From Polyangiaceae bacterium (GTDB taxonomy: Bacteria; Myxococcota_A; Polyangia; Polyangiales; Polyangiaceae): a stretch of 64,000 nucleotides of DNA. The notes beneath the pieces are model-generated. The model ran no database searches, was not told where the DNA came from, and saw only the letters and a program-made list of their open reading frames with translations. This document shows, piece by piece, positions 11,823 to 21,775 of this stretch (its first letter is position 1; the number at the start of each line of letters is the position of its first letter). The translations under genes and the position numbers were made by a program. The DNA is taken from positions 744,001-808,000 of the forward strand of contig JABTUA010000003.1 in assembly GCA_015075635.1 (NCBI GenBank). The letters are read 5' to 3'.

Positions 11823-11828
11823 CGGCCG

Positions 11829-12728
11829 GTGGCCGCCGCGTTTTCCGCGCTCATCCCCTTCCTGGAGGTCGCCGAGCAGCGGAGCTTCCGCAAGGCCGCC
11901 GAGCGCCTCGGCGTCAGCACCGCCGCGGTGAGCAAGGCCGTCAGCCGGCTCGAAGCGGAGCTGGGCGTGCCGCTGCTCTCGCGCAGCTCGCGGCACGTGG
12001 CCCTCACCGCCGACGGCGCGCTCTACTTCGAGCGCTGCCGCACGGCGGTCACGGAGCTCCGCGCTGCCGCCGAGCTGGTGGGCAAGAGCCGCGACGTGGC
12101 GGAGGGCCTGCTCCGCGTCACGCTCTCGCCGGTGCTCGGTCGCGTAGTCGTGCCGCGGCTCGGCGAGCTCTTGTCCCGCCACCCGCGCTTGCGCATCGAC
12201 CTGTCGGTCACTGACCGCATGCTCTCCCTCGCGCGCGAGGAGGTGGACGTGGCCGTGCGCATCGGCGCTCTCGAAGACTCCACCCTGGTCTCGCGCTCGC
12301 TCGGCCGCCCGCTCTGGGCCACCGTCGCCTCTCCCGCCTACCTGGCGCGCCACGGCGTGCCCAAGAGCCAGCGGGATCTGCTCAAGCACAACGCCGTCAA
12401 GTTCACGCTGCCCCGCGGCGTGCCCCGCGAGTGGACCTTCAAGCGTTCGCGTAGCGGCCCGTCGCAGACCGTGAAGCTCCCGAGCACCCTGGCCCTCGAC
12501 AACGGCGAGCTCCTGCTCGCCGCCGCCAATGCGGGCCTCGGCCTGGTGCAGGTCTTCGACTTCATGGTGGCCGACGATCTGCGCGAAGGCCGCCTGGTCG
12601 AGGTGCTCTCCGAGCTCGCCACCGAAGGCCCGCCCATCCGCGCGCTGTGCGCGCCCGGCAAGCAGAAGACCGAGAAGGTGCGGGTGTTCCTCTCGCTGGT
12701 GGCGGAGGCGTTCGGGAGGGGAGGGTGA
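11829..12728 (+). CDS. LysR-family transcriptional regulator
   Basis: 299 residues. The N-terminal winged helix-turn-helix is typical of LysR (LEVAEQRSFRKAAERLGVSTAAVSKAVSRLE, written here in two overlapping parts: SFRKAAERLGVSTAAVSK and AVSRLEAELG). A periplasmic-binding-like effector domain follows from about residue 90. The GTG start at 11829 gives the standard N-terminus. It is divergent from the F420/NADP oxidoreductase-like gene, the classic LysR-target layout, so it probably controls that gene and itself; the inducer is unknown. No downstream gene is co-directional nearby. Confidence 0.9.
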   Translation: MAAAFSALIPFLEVAEQRSFRKAAERLGVSTAAVSKAVSRLEAELGVPLLSRSSRHVALTADGALYFERCRTAVTELRAAAELVGKSRDVAEGLLRVTLSPVLGRVVVPRLGELLSRHPRLRIDLSVTDRMLSLAREEVDVAVRIGALEDSTLVSRSLGRPLWATVASPAYLARHGVPKSQRDLLKHNAVKFTLPRGVPREWTFKRSRSGPSQTVKLPSTLALDNGELLLAAANAGLGLVQVFDFMVADDLREGRLVEVLSELATEGPPIRALCAPGKQKTEKVRVFLSLVAEAFGRGG

Positions 12729-12852
12729 GCCCGTCGGGTTTCCGCTCGGCCAGTTCGTCGAGCGACTGTACCCGGGGCGCGTGCTGGGGAAGCGAGCGTT
12801 CAAGCGAGTCGAGGGCCTGCGCCTCGAGGTCTTTCGGCGGGCGCCAGAGCGT

Positions 12853-13839
12853 TCATCGAACCTGCTCTTCGCTGCAGTGAGCCAACAGCTCCGCCCGCGA
12901 GCGAAGCCCGAGCCTGGCCAAACCTTCGCGCAGCGCACGGCTCACGCGCGCCGCCGACAGCCCGAGCTCGTAGGCGATGGCGCCGTTCGAGTGACCGGCG
13001 GCTGCCAGCGCGAGCACCTCGGCTTGGCTCTGGGTGAGCGCGCGGGAGTGAGCGACCCCGAGCTCGTTGCGTCGAGCCAAGAGGAAGCGCTTGCCGTCGC
13101 GTTCCACGGTCTCGACGATGGACCAGCGCCCCGATACCAGCGCACGCCACAACTCGACGGCGCGCTCCGGGGACTCGCGACGCAGCCGTCCGCGGGCGAC
13201 GCTGATGCGATTCGTCGCCTCCACCAGCTCGTGGAGCGAGCGACGGTCCTGGGCGCAGGGCTCGGCGTGATCGATGCGTCCGGTTGGGGACAGGATTGCC
13301 TCGGGCTGCTGGCTGCGCTGGCTGCGCAGCCGGTAGCCCGTGGCCAGGTGCCGGGCGACGCGACCGAGGGTCGCGCGGGTCGTGCGGGGTACGACACGAA
13401 GGGTTGGCAAGGTGGCACAAAGTGCCACCCCGCGCCGGTCGAGGCTGTACCCTCGAAGCGCAAGCACGTCTGCGGTCCCGACCTCATAGAGCAACCTCCG
13501 CATGCGCGCGCCAGGGGTCGGGCGGATGCTGGGGAGCACCTCGCTCAGCAACACGACCTGCGGCGACGTGGCGTAGATTCGCCGGACTACTGCAGGCCCG
13601 TGAGCGCGATTCAGTGCGAACGTCTCCTCGACCCGAGCCTCGGCCATGCCTCGAGTCACCACAGTGCCCGCGCGGAACGCGCTCGGATCGGAGGCATCCA
13701 CCACGTAGGCGATGATCGGCAGCCGAGAACCGAACACGGTGTCCATGTTCGAAACGATCCCCTCGAGCCACGACAGCTCGCAGGGTTCAGCGGCATACGC
13801 CGCTTCGATCACTGACACGAAGTCCCCTCCATCCACCAT
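12853..13839 (-). CDS. LuxR-type HTH regulator, third gene of a duplicated triad
   Basis: 328 residues, starting at ATG 13839 so that MVDGGDFVSVIEAAYAAEPC aligns with the first gene of the operon. The N-terminal ~150 residues resemble a sensory region with no recognised family. The C-terminus carries a GerE/LuxR helix-turn-helix (LTQSQAEVLALAAAGHSNGA, then SAARVSRALREGLARL). The last ~175 residues are about 90% identical to the paralogue at 14137-15117, while the N-terminal half is only about half identical. It follows the 94-residue HTH gene by 16 bp. An open frame extends to 13980, but that extension has no counterpart in the paralogue. It probably acts as a DNA-binding regulator; the signal is unknown. 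Confidence 0.75.
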   Translation of the reverse strand: MVDGGDFVSVIEAAYAAEPCELSWLEGIVSNMDTVFGSRLPIIAYVVDASDPSAFRAGTVVTRGMAEARVEETFALNRAHGPAVVRRIYATSPQVVLLSEVLPSIRPTPGARMRRLLYEVGTADVLALRGYSLDRRGVALCATLPTLRVVPRTTRATLGRVARHLATGYRLRSQRSQQPEAILSPTGRIDHAEPCAQDRRSLHELVEATNRISVARGRLRRESPERAVELWRALVSGRWSIVETVERDGKRFLLARRNELGVAHSRALTQSQAEVLALAAAGHSNGAIAYELGLSAARVSRALREGLARLGLRSRAELLAHCSEEQVR

Positions 13840-13855
13840 GGCCGCGATCTTCTCC

Positions 13856-14140
13856 TCAGCGGCGAGCACAACGCTCGGCGAGCCCCCGCAGGGAACGGAC
13901 ACCCGCCTTCCGATAGACGGCCTGCGTTTGGTTCGCCACGGTCCGCACGCTGGTGCCCCGCATTCGTGCGATCTCGACACCCCGCAACCCCGCCAGCATC
14001 AGGAGCGCGACCTCGCGCTCGGCACCGGTGAGATCGGACGGGAGTTGCCATTCGGGGAGCGGTAGCGCGAGCACCACGTGCTCGCGGTCACCCTCGATGC
14101 TCATCGCCTCGAGGCCCTTCGGTGTCGCCAGAGCCTTCAC
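13856..14140 (-). CDS. Short LuxR/GerE-type HTH protein
   Basis: 94 residues from GTG 14140, whose last two bases are shared with the TGA of the preceding gene (GTGA, 4-bp overlap), so translation is probably coupled. The C-terminal two thirds are a GerE-type helix-turn-helix: LTGAEREVALLMLAGLRGVE, then TSVRTVANQTQAVYRKAG. The N-terminal 30 residues form a short unclassified segment, so there is no sensor domain. It sits between two long LuxR-type paralogues. It may bind DNA alone or pair with its neighbours; its HTH differs clearly from theirs. Confidence 0.72.
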   Translation of the reverse strand: MKALATPKGLEAMSIEGDREHVVLALPLPEWQLPSDLTGAEREVALLMLAGLRGVEIARMRGTSVRTVANQTQAVYRKAGVRSLRGLAERCARR

Positions 14141-15117
14141 TCCGTCTGCTCCTCGCCGCAGTGAGCCAACAGCTCCGCGCGCGAGCGAAGCTCGAGCCTG
14201 GCCAGCCCTTCGCGCAGCGCACGGCTCACGCGCGCCGCCGACAGCCCGAGCTCGTAGGCGATGGCGCCGTTCGAGTGACCGGCGGCTGCCAGCGCGAGCA
14301 CCTCGGCTTGGCTCTGGGTGAGCGCGCGGGCGTGAGCGACCCCCAGCTCGTTGCGTCGAGCCAAGAGGAAGCGCTTGCCGTCGCGTTCCACGGTCTCGAC
14401 GATGGACCAGCGGCCCGACACGAGCGCGCGCCACAGCTCGACGGCGCGGTCCGGGGACTCGCGGCGCAGTCGCCCGCGGGCGACGCCGATGCGGTTCGTC
14501 GCCTCTACCAGCTCGCGGAGCGAGCGGCGGTCCCGGGCGCAGGGCTCGGCGTGCTCCACGCGTCCGGTCGGGGACAGGACGGCCTCGGGCTGCTGGCCGC
14601 GCTGGCTACGCAGCCGGTAGCCCGTCGCCAGGTGCCGGGCGACGCGGCCGAGGCTGGCGCGGGTCGTGCGGGGCAGCTCACGCGGGGCCAGCAGGAGGGG
14701 ACAGAGCATCACTCCGCGCCGGTCGAGGCCGAAGCCTCGAATCCCGACCACGTCCGTGATCCCAAAGCCTTGGACCTCGCCTCGAATGGCGCTGCCCTCG
14801 GACGACTCGATGCCGGCCAGCACCTCGCTCAAGAGCGCCACCTGCGGTGACGAGGCGAAGAGCCTCCGGACCACGCTGGCCGGGTACGAGGGCGTACTCG
14901 AGAGCATCTGCGCCGGCTGTTCCTCGGGGACGCCTCGCACCGCGACAGCACCTGCACGAAAGGCGCTCGGGTCGGACGCATCCATGACGAAGGCCGAGAC
15001 CGGTACGCCCATCGCAGCGACCGCGCTCGAGACGATCCCCTCGAGCCACGCCTGCTCGCAAGGCGCAGCGGCATACGCAGCTTCGATCACCGACACGAGG
15101 TCCGCCCCCTCCGTCAT
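14137..15117 (-). CDS. LuxR-type HTH regulator, first gene of the triad
   Basis: 326 residues from ATG 15117. The N-terminal ~150 residues (LVSVIEAAYAAAPCEQAWLE; MDASDPSAFRAG) belong to the same unnamed sensory region as the gene at 12853-13839. The C-terminal helix-turn-helix is GerE type (LTQSQAEVLALAAAGHSNGA). It is the first gene of a three-gene leftward operon and overlaps the short HTH gene by 4 bp. The near-identical C-terminal halves of the two long genes indicate a recent tandem duplication or gene conversion that kept the DNA-binding half and let the sensory half diverge. Confidence 0.75.
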   Translation of the reverse strand: MTEGADLVSVIEAAYAAAPCEQAWLEGIVSSAVAAMGVPVSAFVMDASDPSAFRAGAVAVRGVPEEQPAQMLSSTPSYPASVVRRLFASSPQVALLSEVLAGIESSEGSAIRGEVQGFGITDVVGIRGFGLDRRGVMLCPLLLAPRELPRTTRASLGRVARHLATGYRLRSQRGQQPEAVLSPTGRVEHAEPCARDRRSLRELVEATNRIGVARGRLRRESPDRAVELWRALVSGRWSIVETVERDGKRFLLARRNELGVAHARALTQSQAEVLALAAAGHSNGAIAYELGLSAARVSRALREGLARLELRSRAELLAHCGEEQTE

Positions 15118-15293
15118 GCCGCGATCTTCTCCTCCCGCGGCCGGGCGTGCAACGGGGTCCCGAGCGTGGAGCGCATGATCCGAACCCGCACAGTTGCAGT
15201 AAAAATTTGACTATGCGGCTTCTCCCGCTGCCCCTCGAGGGGTCGCGAGCACCACACGCGCCGGGGCGTGAGGTAGGATTGCAGGCGGGGACC

Positions 15294-15928
15294 ATGGGTG
15301 GTGAGGAACCGAGCGAGCTCGAGCGAGAGATCCGTCGTCGCTTCGACATCGGAGATCTGGCCGGCGCCACCACGGTGGCGCTGCGCGGCTACGGTCCCGA
15401 GTTGTTCGGTTTCCTGATGGCGTTCCACCGCGACGAGACGATGGCGTCCGAGGTCTTCTCCGAGGCCAGCGAGCGCATCTGGAAGGGCCTTCCGGGCTTC
15501 TCCTGGCAGTCCTCGTTCCGGACCTGGGCCTACGCGGTGACGCGGCGAGCAGCTCTCACCCATCAACGCGACGCGCGCCGGCGCGGGCGCAGGCAGCAGG
15601 CCCTGCCGGAGGGTTCGGCGCTGTCCGTCGTTGCCGACCAGGTCAGGAGCGCGACGCTCGAGCACCTGAAAACCGAGACGAAGACGCGCGCGGCGGCACT
15701 CCGCGAGTCGCTCCCGCGTGAGGACCAAGAGCTGCTCATCCTGCGCATCGACAAGGGCTTGGCGTGGAACGAGCTCGCTCAGGTGCTTCATGACGGGGAC
15801 GATCCGCTCGACGCCGAGACGCTGAAACGCGAGGCCGCGCGCTTGCGCAAGCGCTTCCAGCTCGCGAAGGAGAAGTTGCTCGAGCTCGCGCGCCGCGAAG
15901 GACTCGTCAGCGGAAAGGAGGCGGAGCC

Positions 15929-15932
<4 letters not shown>
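15294..15932 (+). CDS. RNA polymerase sigma-70 family (ECF-like) factor
   Basis: 212 residues from ATG 15294. Region 2 is recognisable (ELFGFLMAFHRDETMASEVF, with WAYAVTRRAALTHQR after it), and a region-4-like helix-turn-helix follows (LPREDQELLILRIDKGLAWN). The C-terminal tail is longer than in a minimal ECF factor and contains an acidic loop plus a basic helix (KREAARLRKRFQLAKEKLLE). It overlaps the following kinase gene by 4 bp (GTGA), so the kinase is probably made in proportion and may control this sigma factor by phosphorylation; that role is inferred. An AT-rich patch at about 15201-15215 lies in the leader and may hold the promoter. Confidence 0.85.
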
Positions 15933-17224
<1,292 letters not shown>

Positions 17225-17229
17225 CGCCA

Positions 17230-17793
17230 TCAGTCCGAGGTGCGCTCCCCGCAGGTCGGGTCCGCGTATACCTCGTAGGTTCCGCCGAAGGCGTCGCACG
17301 TCCCCCCACCGCTGACCGAGCCCAGAATCCAGGGCGGCCCCGCGCGCCACGTCCCGTCTTCCAGGGTGTCGCTCGGGCGATCGACGTGGATCAGGCAGTC
17401 ACCGCAGCGGATCCAGGGGCAGTCCCCCGGCGCGCACTCGTGCATGTCCAGAGCCACGCTGCACGAGACCTCGTCGATGGCGTCGATGTAGCCGTCGGCA
17501 CCCACGCTGACGCAGATGGACTCGCGCGCCGCGGGTTTGTCCTCGCACAGCTCCCACTGGTTGGCCGGGCACCCTTCGCTCGGAACGAGGGCTCCGCGCC
17601 CGAGCTGGTGGCGAGGAATGCTCGCGCGGCTCGGCGTCGGCGCAGGCGCCGCGTTCGGCTCGTGCGTGCTGTCCGGAGGCCCGCTCACGGTCCAGAGCTC
17701 GCGGTCGTCCCGCTCGTAGCTGCCGCCGCACGCGAAACACGCGGACGCTGCAGCGAGGACGGCAAGACTACGGACGAAGGTGACGTTGGTCAT
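17230..17793 (-). CDS. Cys-rich lipoprotein
   Basis: 187 residues from ATG 17793. There is a lipoprotein signal (LAAASACFACGG). A 60-residue Pro/Ser-rich linker precedes a compact C-terminal domain with about ten cysteines, including ECAPGDCPWIRCGDC and a SGGGTCDAFGGTYEVY ending. I do not recognise a named family. The pseudogene at 23095-23694 is a paralogue: it keeps the ICVSVGADGYIDAID and GPTCGAFAGSY-type segments. It is convergent with the kinase gene, 5 bp away, and divergent from a TPR-type gene. Confidence 0.7.
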   Translation of the reverse strand: MTNVTFVRSLAVLAAASACFACGGSYERDDRELWTVSGPPDSTHEPNAAPAPTPSRASIPRHQLGRGALVPSEGCPANQWELCEDKPAARESICVSVGADGYIDAIDEVSCSVALDMHECAPGDCPWIRCGDCLIHVDRPSDTLEDGTWRAGPPWILGSVSGGGTCDAFGGTYEVYADPTCGERTSD

Positions 17794-17960
17794 GGTGGCG
17801 CTCCTTGCGTTCACTGGGGAAGAAGCCGCCGGAACGAAGTGTGAAGGCGTGCCCGGAGCATTTCTCGCGTGCCGAGGCAAAACCTGACCAAGCCACCGAG
17901 GATTTCGCCTCGCGCTGCGGTCCGGCGGGGGGTATCTTCCTCTGGGAGCGGGACGCGGGG

Positions 17961-18956
17961 ATGCGGCGGGCGGTTGCTAGTGCGGTGCTGGTGCTCGCAA
18001 TGCTGTCTGCGCCGCGGGCAGGCGCTGCGCCTTCGACGGAGGATCGCGCGCTGGCGACCGAGCTGTTCAAGCAAGGGCGCGACCTGATGACCGCCGGCAA
18101 GGCAGAGGAGGCCTGCCCGAAGCTGGCGGAGAGCCATCGGCTCGACCCCGGCGGCGGCACGGTCCTGAACCTGGCCCTCTGCTACGAGGCCATCGGGAGG
18201 CTCGCGAGCGCGTACAGCGCGTTCAACGACGCGCTCGCCATGGCCCGCCGCGACGAGCGCGACGACCGCGTCACGATCGCGACCGAGCACCTGGCCTCGG
18301 TGGAGCCACGCCTCTCGCGGCTGATCATCGAGGTGCCTCCTGGCTCCGAGCTGCCCGAGCTCGAGGTGAGGCGCGATGGATCCGAGGTCGCCCGCGCCGC
18401 GTGGGGCTCCGCGATGCCGGTGGACGGCGGCTCGCACGAGATCTCGGTCCGCGCGCCGGGACGACGCCCGTGGTCCGCGACGGTCACCGTCCAGAACGAA
18501 TCGGACAAGCAGACCGTCGTGGTGCCGCTGCTCGAGGCTGAGCCAGCTCCCGCAACGGCGCCGCCTCCGCCGCTCGCCCCGACCCCGACGCCGGCGCCTG
18601 TCGAACGCCCGGTTCCGCAGCAGGGCTCCAACGGAACCACCCAGCGGACGTGGGGGTTCATCGCCGGCGGCGTGGGCGTGCTCGGCCTCGGCGCGGGCAC
18701 GTATTTCGGGCTCCAGGCGCTGTCGAAGCGCGACGAGAGCGAGGCGCTCTGCAGGCCCAGCTGTACGGTGCGCGGCTCGGAGCTCTCGAAGGAAGCGACC
18801 ACGAGCGCGGATTGGTCCACCGCGAGCTTCGGGGTGGGGATCGCCGCGCTGGGGCTCGGCGCGTATCTGGTGTTGAGCGCGGGTGACGGCGGCGAGCGAG
18901 AGAGGGTCGGCGTCGTGGTCGGGCCAGGGGGCGCGACGGTGCGGGGGAGGTTCTGA
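17961..18956 (+). CDS. Exported TPR-like/PEGA-type membrane protein
   Basis: 331 residues from ATG 17961. A Sec signal peptide (residues 1-23) is followed by a tetratricopeptide-like segment: ATELFKQGRDLMTAGKAEEA, then AESHRLDPGGGTVLNLALCYE. A PEGA-like beta region comes next (about residues 115-190, RLIIEVPPGSELPELEVRRDG). A Pro/Ala linker then leads to two membrane helices near the C-terminus (about 230-250 and 293-312). This architecture is common in myxobacterial envelope proteins associated with kinases. The gene at 37287-38258 has a similar plan. Function is unknown. It is convergent with the next gene, 6 bp away. Confidence 0.72.
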   Translation: MRRAVASAVLVLAMLSAPRAGAAPSTEDRALATELFKQGRDLMTAGKAEEACPKLAESHRLDPGGGTVLNLALCYEAIGRLASAYSAFNDALAMARRDERDDRVTIATEHLASVEPRLSRLIIEVPPGSELPELEVRRDGSEVARAAWGSAMPVDGGSHEISVRAPGRRPWSATVTVQNESDKQTVVVPLLEAEPAPATAPPPPLAPTPTPAPVERPVPQQGSNGTTQRTWGFIAGGVGVLGLGAGTYFGLQALSKRDESEALCRPSCTVRGSELSKEATTSADWSTASFGVGIAALGLGAYLVLSAGDGGERERVGVVVGPGGATVRGRF

Positions 18957-18962
18957 GGCCCC

Positions 18963-20732
18963 TCACGGAGGCGCACACAACCCGAGCGTCCCGAGCGAGT
19001 CGTCGAAGGCGACGCAGCCTCCGGCGGCGCAGTCCGAGTCCTGGCAGCAGAACTTCTGGCACATTCCGCTAGTGGCGTCGCAGGTGGAACCAGCGATGCA
19101 GTACTCAAGCTTGCTGGGCTCGCAGGCTGCTCCGGCCACACCGATGTTGCCCTCCGCGTAGCACTTGAAACCACCGCCTGCGAAGTCGCAGGCCTCGGCG
19201 GCTCCGCAGCCCTGATTGGTGACCGGATTGCAGAGCGCGACGAAGCTCGGATCGAGCAAGCAACCCGCGGGCAACTTGATGGGCTTGCAGAGAGCGTCGA
19301 AGTCCGCGCAGCAGTCCCCAAAGGCGGCGCAGGCGGCGTCGCACCGGCACGCGGCGTCGAGGGGGCCAACCGGGAAGGCGTCGAGGCACTTGTCCGTACA
19401 GCTCCCGGGTCGCGCGGACGGCGTAGCATCCTCGGGCAGGCAGCCCCCGGGTGTCAGCGCGAGCTGGGTCTCTGCGCCCGCGCGCACGACGATCTCGCGC
19501 CGGGTCACGCAGTCGCCTTTGTCTCGGCTCCGGGCTTCGAGCACGTGTTTGCCTGGTATCACGTTGAGGAAGCCGCCTTGTGGGGGGAAGGACGTGGCCG
19601 TCGAGCTCTGCTCGCCGGCCGAACCGTAGTAGGCAACCACTTCCGGATCGTGAGGCTTCAGCGAAACCGTCACGCCGGGGAGCCAGAGGTTGGAGCAGTC
19701 GTTCAGGTGGAACCAGATGTGGCCCTTCTGCTTGTTGATGGCGGTCTGGTGGGCCATCAAAAAGGCGAAGTCTTCGGGCTTGTAGCTGTTGATAGTCCAG
19801 ACGAAGGTCCGCGCGCTTCGTGGGTCGAACACGCGCCAGTTCACCCCAGGATAGAAGAGGACCGGTGCGCTGCCGTCGACCCAGATGTACCCCATGGCGC
19901 CGTGGTTCACCGAGAGCCGCACGTGGCCAGCCTCGTTCGTCGTGCCCTCGGTGAGGGGCGCGGAGCAGGTCTCGTCCGTGGGCTCGCAGAGCCGGACGAC
20001 CGCGCCTGGGTCGGGCAGCATTGGCGGCGCCAGCGGGATCCAGCTCGCGATGACGTCGACCTCGAGCTCGTTGACTGGTCCGGGCCACTCCGGGTCGTGG
20101 GAGCAGCTCAGGTCCGGCGGGGCATACCCGCAGTCTCTGGCGCAACTCTCGAGGAGACACCCGGTGAACTGGACGGCGGGCAGCACGCCGTTCGGGTGGC
20201 GATGCTCGCACTCGAGGTGGCACGCGGAGTCGATGAAGGCGCAGCTCTGCCTGCAGTACAGGAGCGCCAGGCACTCCGTGCTCTCGCCGCATGCGGTGGC
20301 CTCGGTGCAGCACTGGGCGTTGCTGCAGGTCGCGCAGAACTCCTTCTCGAAGGGGTATCCGCCGCACTCCACCCCGCAGGTCTCCTTGCATGCACGCGCA
20401 CGACAGCTCGCCAGCGCCGCGTGCTCGCCCCGAAACGAGCCCTCGTATTGTTGGTGGCACTTCGCGGTGCAGTCCTCGGTGGAGCAAGCCCCGAGGCAAG
20501 CGTCGATGGCGGCGCACTCCGGGTCCGCTTTGCAGACCGCGGCCGCGTCGCAGCACTCGGCCCTTAGGCACGCGTCGCACCCGAGCGCCGCGCTCAGCCC
20601 CTCGCAGGCCGCTCGTTCCTCCAGGCTCGCCAGCTGCCGGCAGCTCCAGAGCGGCAAGCTCGCCACGCCGGACAGGGCCACCGCGAGGATGCGGCGACGA
20701 GTCCGTCCGGCAGCGGCGCCGAGCACGGTCAT
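18963..20732 (-). CDS. Large Cys-rich lipoprotein with somatomedin-B-like segment
   Basis: 589 residues from ATG 20732, which overlaps the upstream gene's stop as ATGA. The lipobox is ASLPLWSC. The N-terminal 200 residues hold about 30 cysteines in CC/CxxC patterns (CDACLRAECCDAAAVCK and similar). A middle region (about 220-440) looks like beta-sandwich/carboxypeptidase-regulatory modules. About residues 444-490 match the somatomedin-B spacing, with CRCDAACAAFGDCCADFDALC ending in DFDALC (written in parts: CRCDAACAAFGDCC, DFDALC). More Cys-rich modules end the protein. It is the third gene of a leftward operon of exported proteins. A surface or adhesion role is inferred only from composition. 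Confidence 0.72.
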   Translation of the reverse strand: MTVLGAAAGRTRRRILAVALSGVASLPLWSCRQLASLEERAACEGLSAALGCDACLRAECCDAAAVCKADPECAAIDACLGACSTEDCTAKCHQQYEGSFRGEHAALASCRARACKETCGVECGGYPFEKEFCATCSNAQCCTEATACGESTECLALLYCRQSCAFIDSACHLECEHRHPNGVLPAVQFTGCLLESCARDCGYAPPDLSCSHDPEWPGPVNELEVDVIASWIPLAPPMLPDPGAVVRLCEPTDETCSAPLTEGTTNEAGHVRLSVNHGAMGYIWVDGSAPVLFYPGVNWRVFDPRSARTFVWTINSYKPEDFAFLMAHQTAINKQKGHIWFHLNDCSNLWLPGVTVSLKPHDPEVVAYYGSAGEQSSTATSFPPQGGFLNVIPGKHVLEARSRDKGDCVTRREIVVRAGAETQLALTPGGCLPEDATPSARPGSCTDKCLDAFPVGPLDAACRCDAACAAFGDCCADFDALCKPIKLPAGCLLDPSFVALCNPVTNQGCGAAEACDFAGGGFKCYAEGNIGVAGAACEPSKLEYCIAGSTCDATSGMCQKFCCQDSDCAAGGCVAFDDSLGTLGLCAPP

Positions 20733-21775
20733 GGGAGCTGCATCCAATCGCACATGGCGGCGTCCGCTATCCCGCAGCGCCCCAGCGAGCTACAAGTGGC
20801 GGGCGCCTGGCAGGGCCCGCCGAAGGGGTACCGCTTCGGCAGGGCTTGCGGCTGCTGGAGACACCCGTACCGGTCGGCGGTGGCGGGGACGCAGACACCC
20901 CTCCTCGTAGCCGTGGTCACCTCGCAGACGAGACCCCGGGTGCAGAGCGCCACTGGGCCATCGGTCAGTTCGCCGCACTCCTCGTCCTCGGAGGCGAAGG
21001 CGTAGCGCTCGCAGCGAGTCGTGGACGGGTTGCACGCGAGCTGCTCGGGCCAGAGCTCGCAGCCGTCCCGCGCGGCGTCGCAGAGCTCGCCCTCACCGGC
21101 GCGACTCTGGCACTGGAAGGTGCTCCCGCACGTGGCGTCCGGAAGGCACGGTGTGTCCGCTCCACACAGGGCCCCCAGGGAATTGTAGGCGACGCACTCG
21201 CCGCTGGCGCCGCACGCGCGGCCTCGCTCGCAGTCGGCGTCCTCGAAGCAGGGCTCGCCGAGCGCCGCGGCTTGCTTGCAGGTCCCGCAAGGAGCAGCCG
21301 ACGGAACGCAGTCCCCCGTCTGGCACTGGTTGCCGCGAAAGCAGAGCGAACCGTCGGGGAGCAGACCCTTCGTGAGGCACTCCCCGGGAGCGCTACGCGT
21401 GACCTCCCAGCGTAGCCAGGTCTCGCAGCGCCCGTTCACGTCCTTCGCGGAGAGGTTGGCCTCGACCCTTTCTGCGCAGCCATGGAGACCCTCGGCGGTG
21501 AGCGTGCTGCCAGGGCCGAAGCGGGTGCGCTCGCAGAGGAGGGCCTGGCGCAGCACGCACTCCTCTTCGTCGTTGCCGTACTCGCTGGCGAACGTCGCGC
21601 TCAGACAGAGCGCCTTGGACTCGCACCAGGTCCGCGCGAGCTTGAGGCAGCCGGCGCGCACAGGGTCCGCCGGGGGCTCGGGTGGGGCATCTCCGCAAGC
21701 GGCGGCGAAGAGCCCCGTCCACCCGGCGCAGGCAGCCAGCGCCGCGAGCGCTCTCCAAGAGCCAGTCGCGCTCAC
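20729..21775 (-). CDS. Cys-rich lipoprotein (Dickkopf/EGF-like cysteine pattern)
   Basis: 348 residues from GTG 21775, which overlaps the kelch gene's TGA by 4 bp. The signal ends in TGLFAAACGDAPP, a lipobox. The mature part has about 30 cysteines in repeated modules such as CQTGDCVPSAAPCGTCKQ and CFEDADCERGRACGASGEC, a spacing seen in many myxobacterial secreted 'C-x-x-D-x-D-C' proteins. There is no catalytic motif. An in-frame GTG 3 bp earlier is an alternative start. Operon order is kelch gene, this gene, then the somatomedin-B-like lipoprotein, all joined by 4-bp overlaps, so the three are likely made in fixed proportion at the cell surface. Confidence 0.75.
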   Translation of the reverse strand: MSATGSWRALAALAACAGWTGLFAAACGDAPPEPPADPVRAGCLKLARTWCESKALCLSATFASEYGNDEEECVLRQALLCERTRFGPGSTLTAEGLHGCAERVEANLSAKDVNGRCETWLRWEVTRSAPGECLTKGLLPDGSLCFRGNQCQTGDCVPSAAPCGTCKQAAALGEPCFEDADCERGRACGASGECVAYNSLGALCGADTPCLPDATCGSTFQCQSRAGEGELCDAARDGCELWPEQLACNPSTTRCERYAFASEDEECGELTDGPVALCTRGLVCEVTTATRRGVCVPATADRYGCLQQPQALPKRYPFGGPCQAPATCSSLGRCGIADAAMCDWMQLP

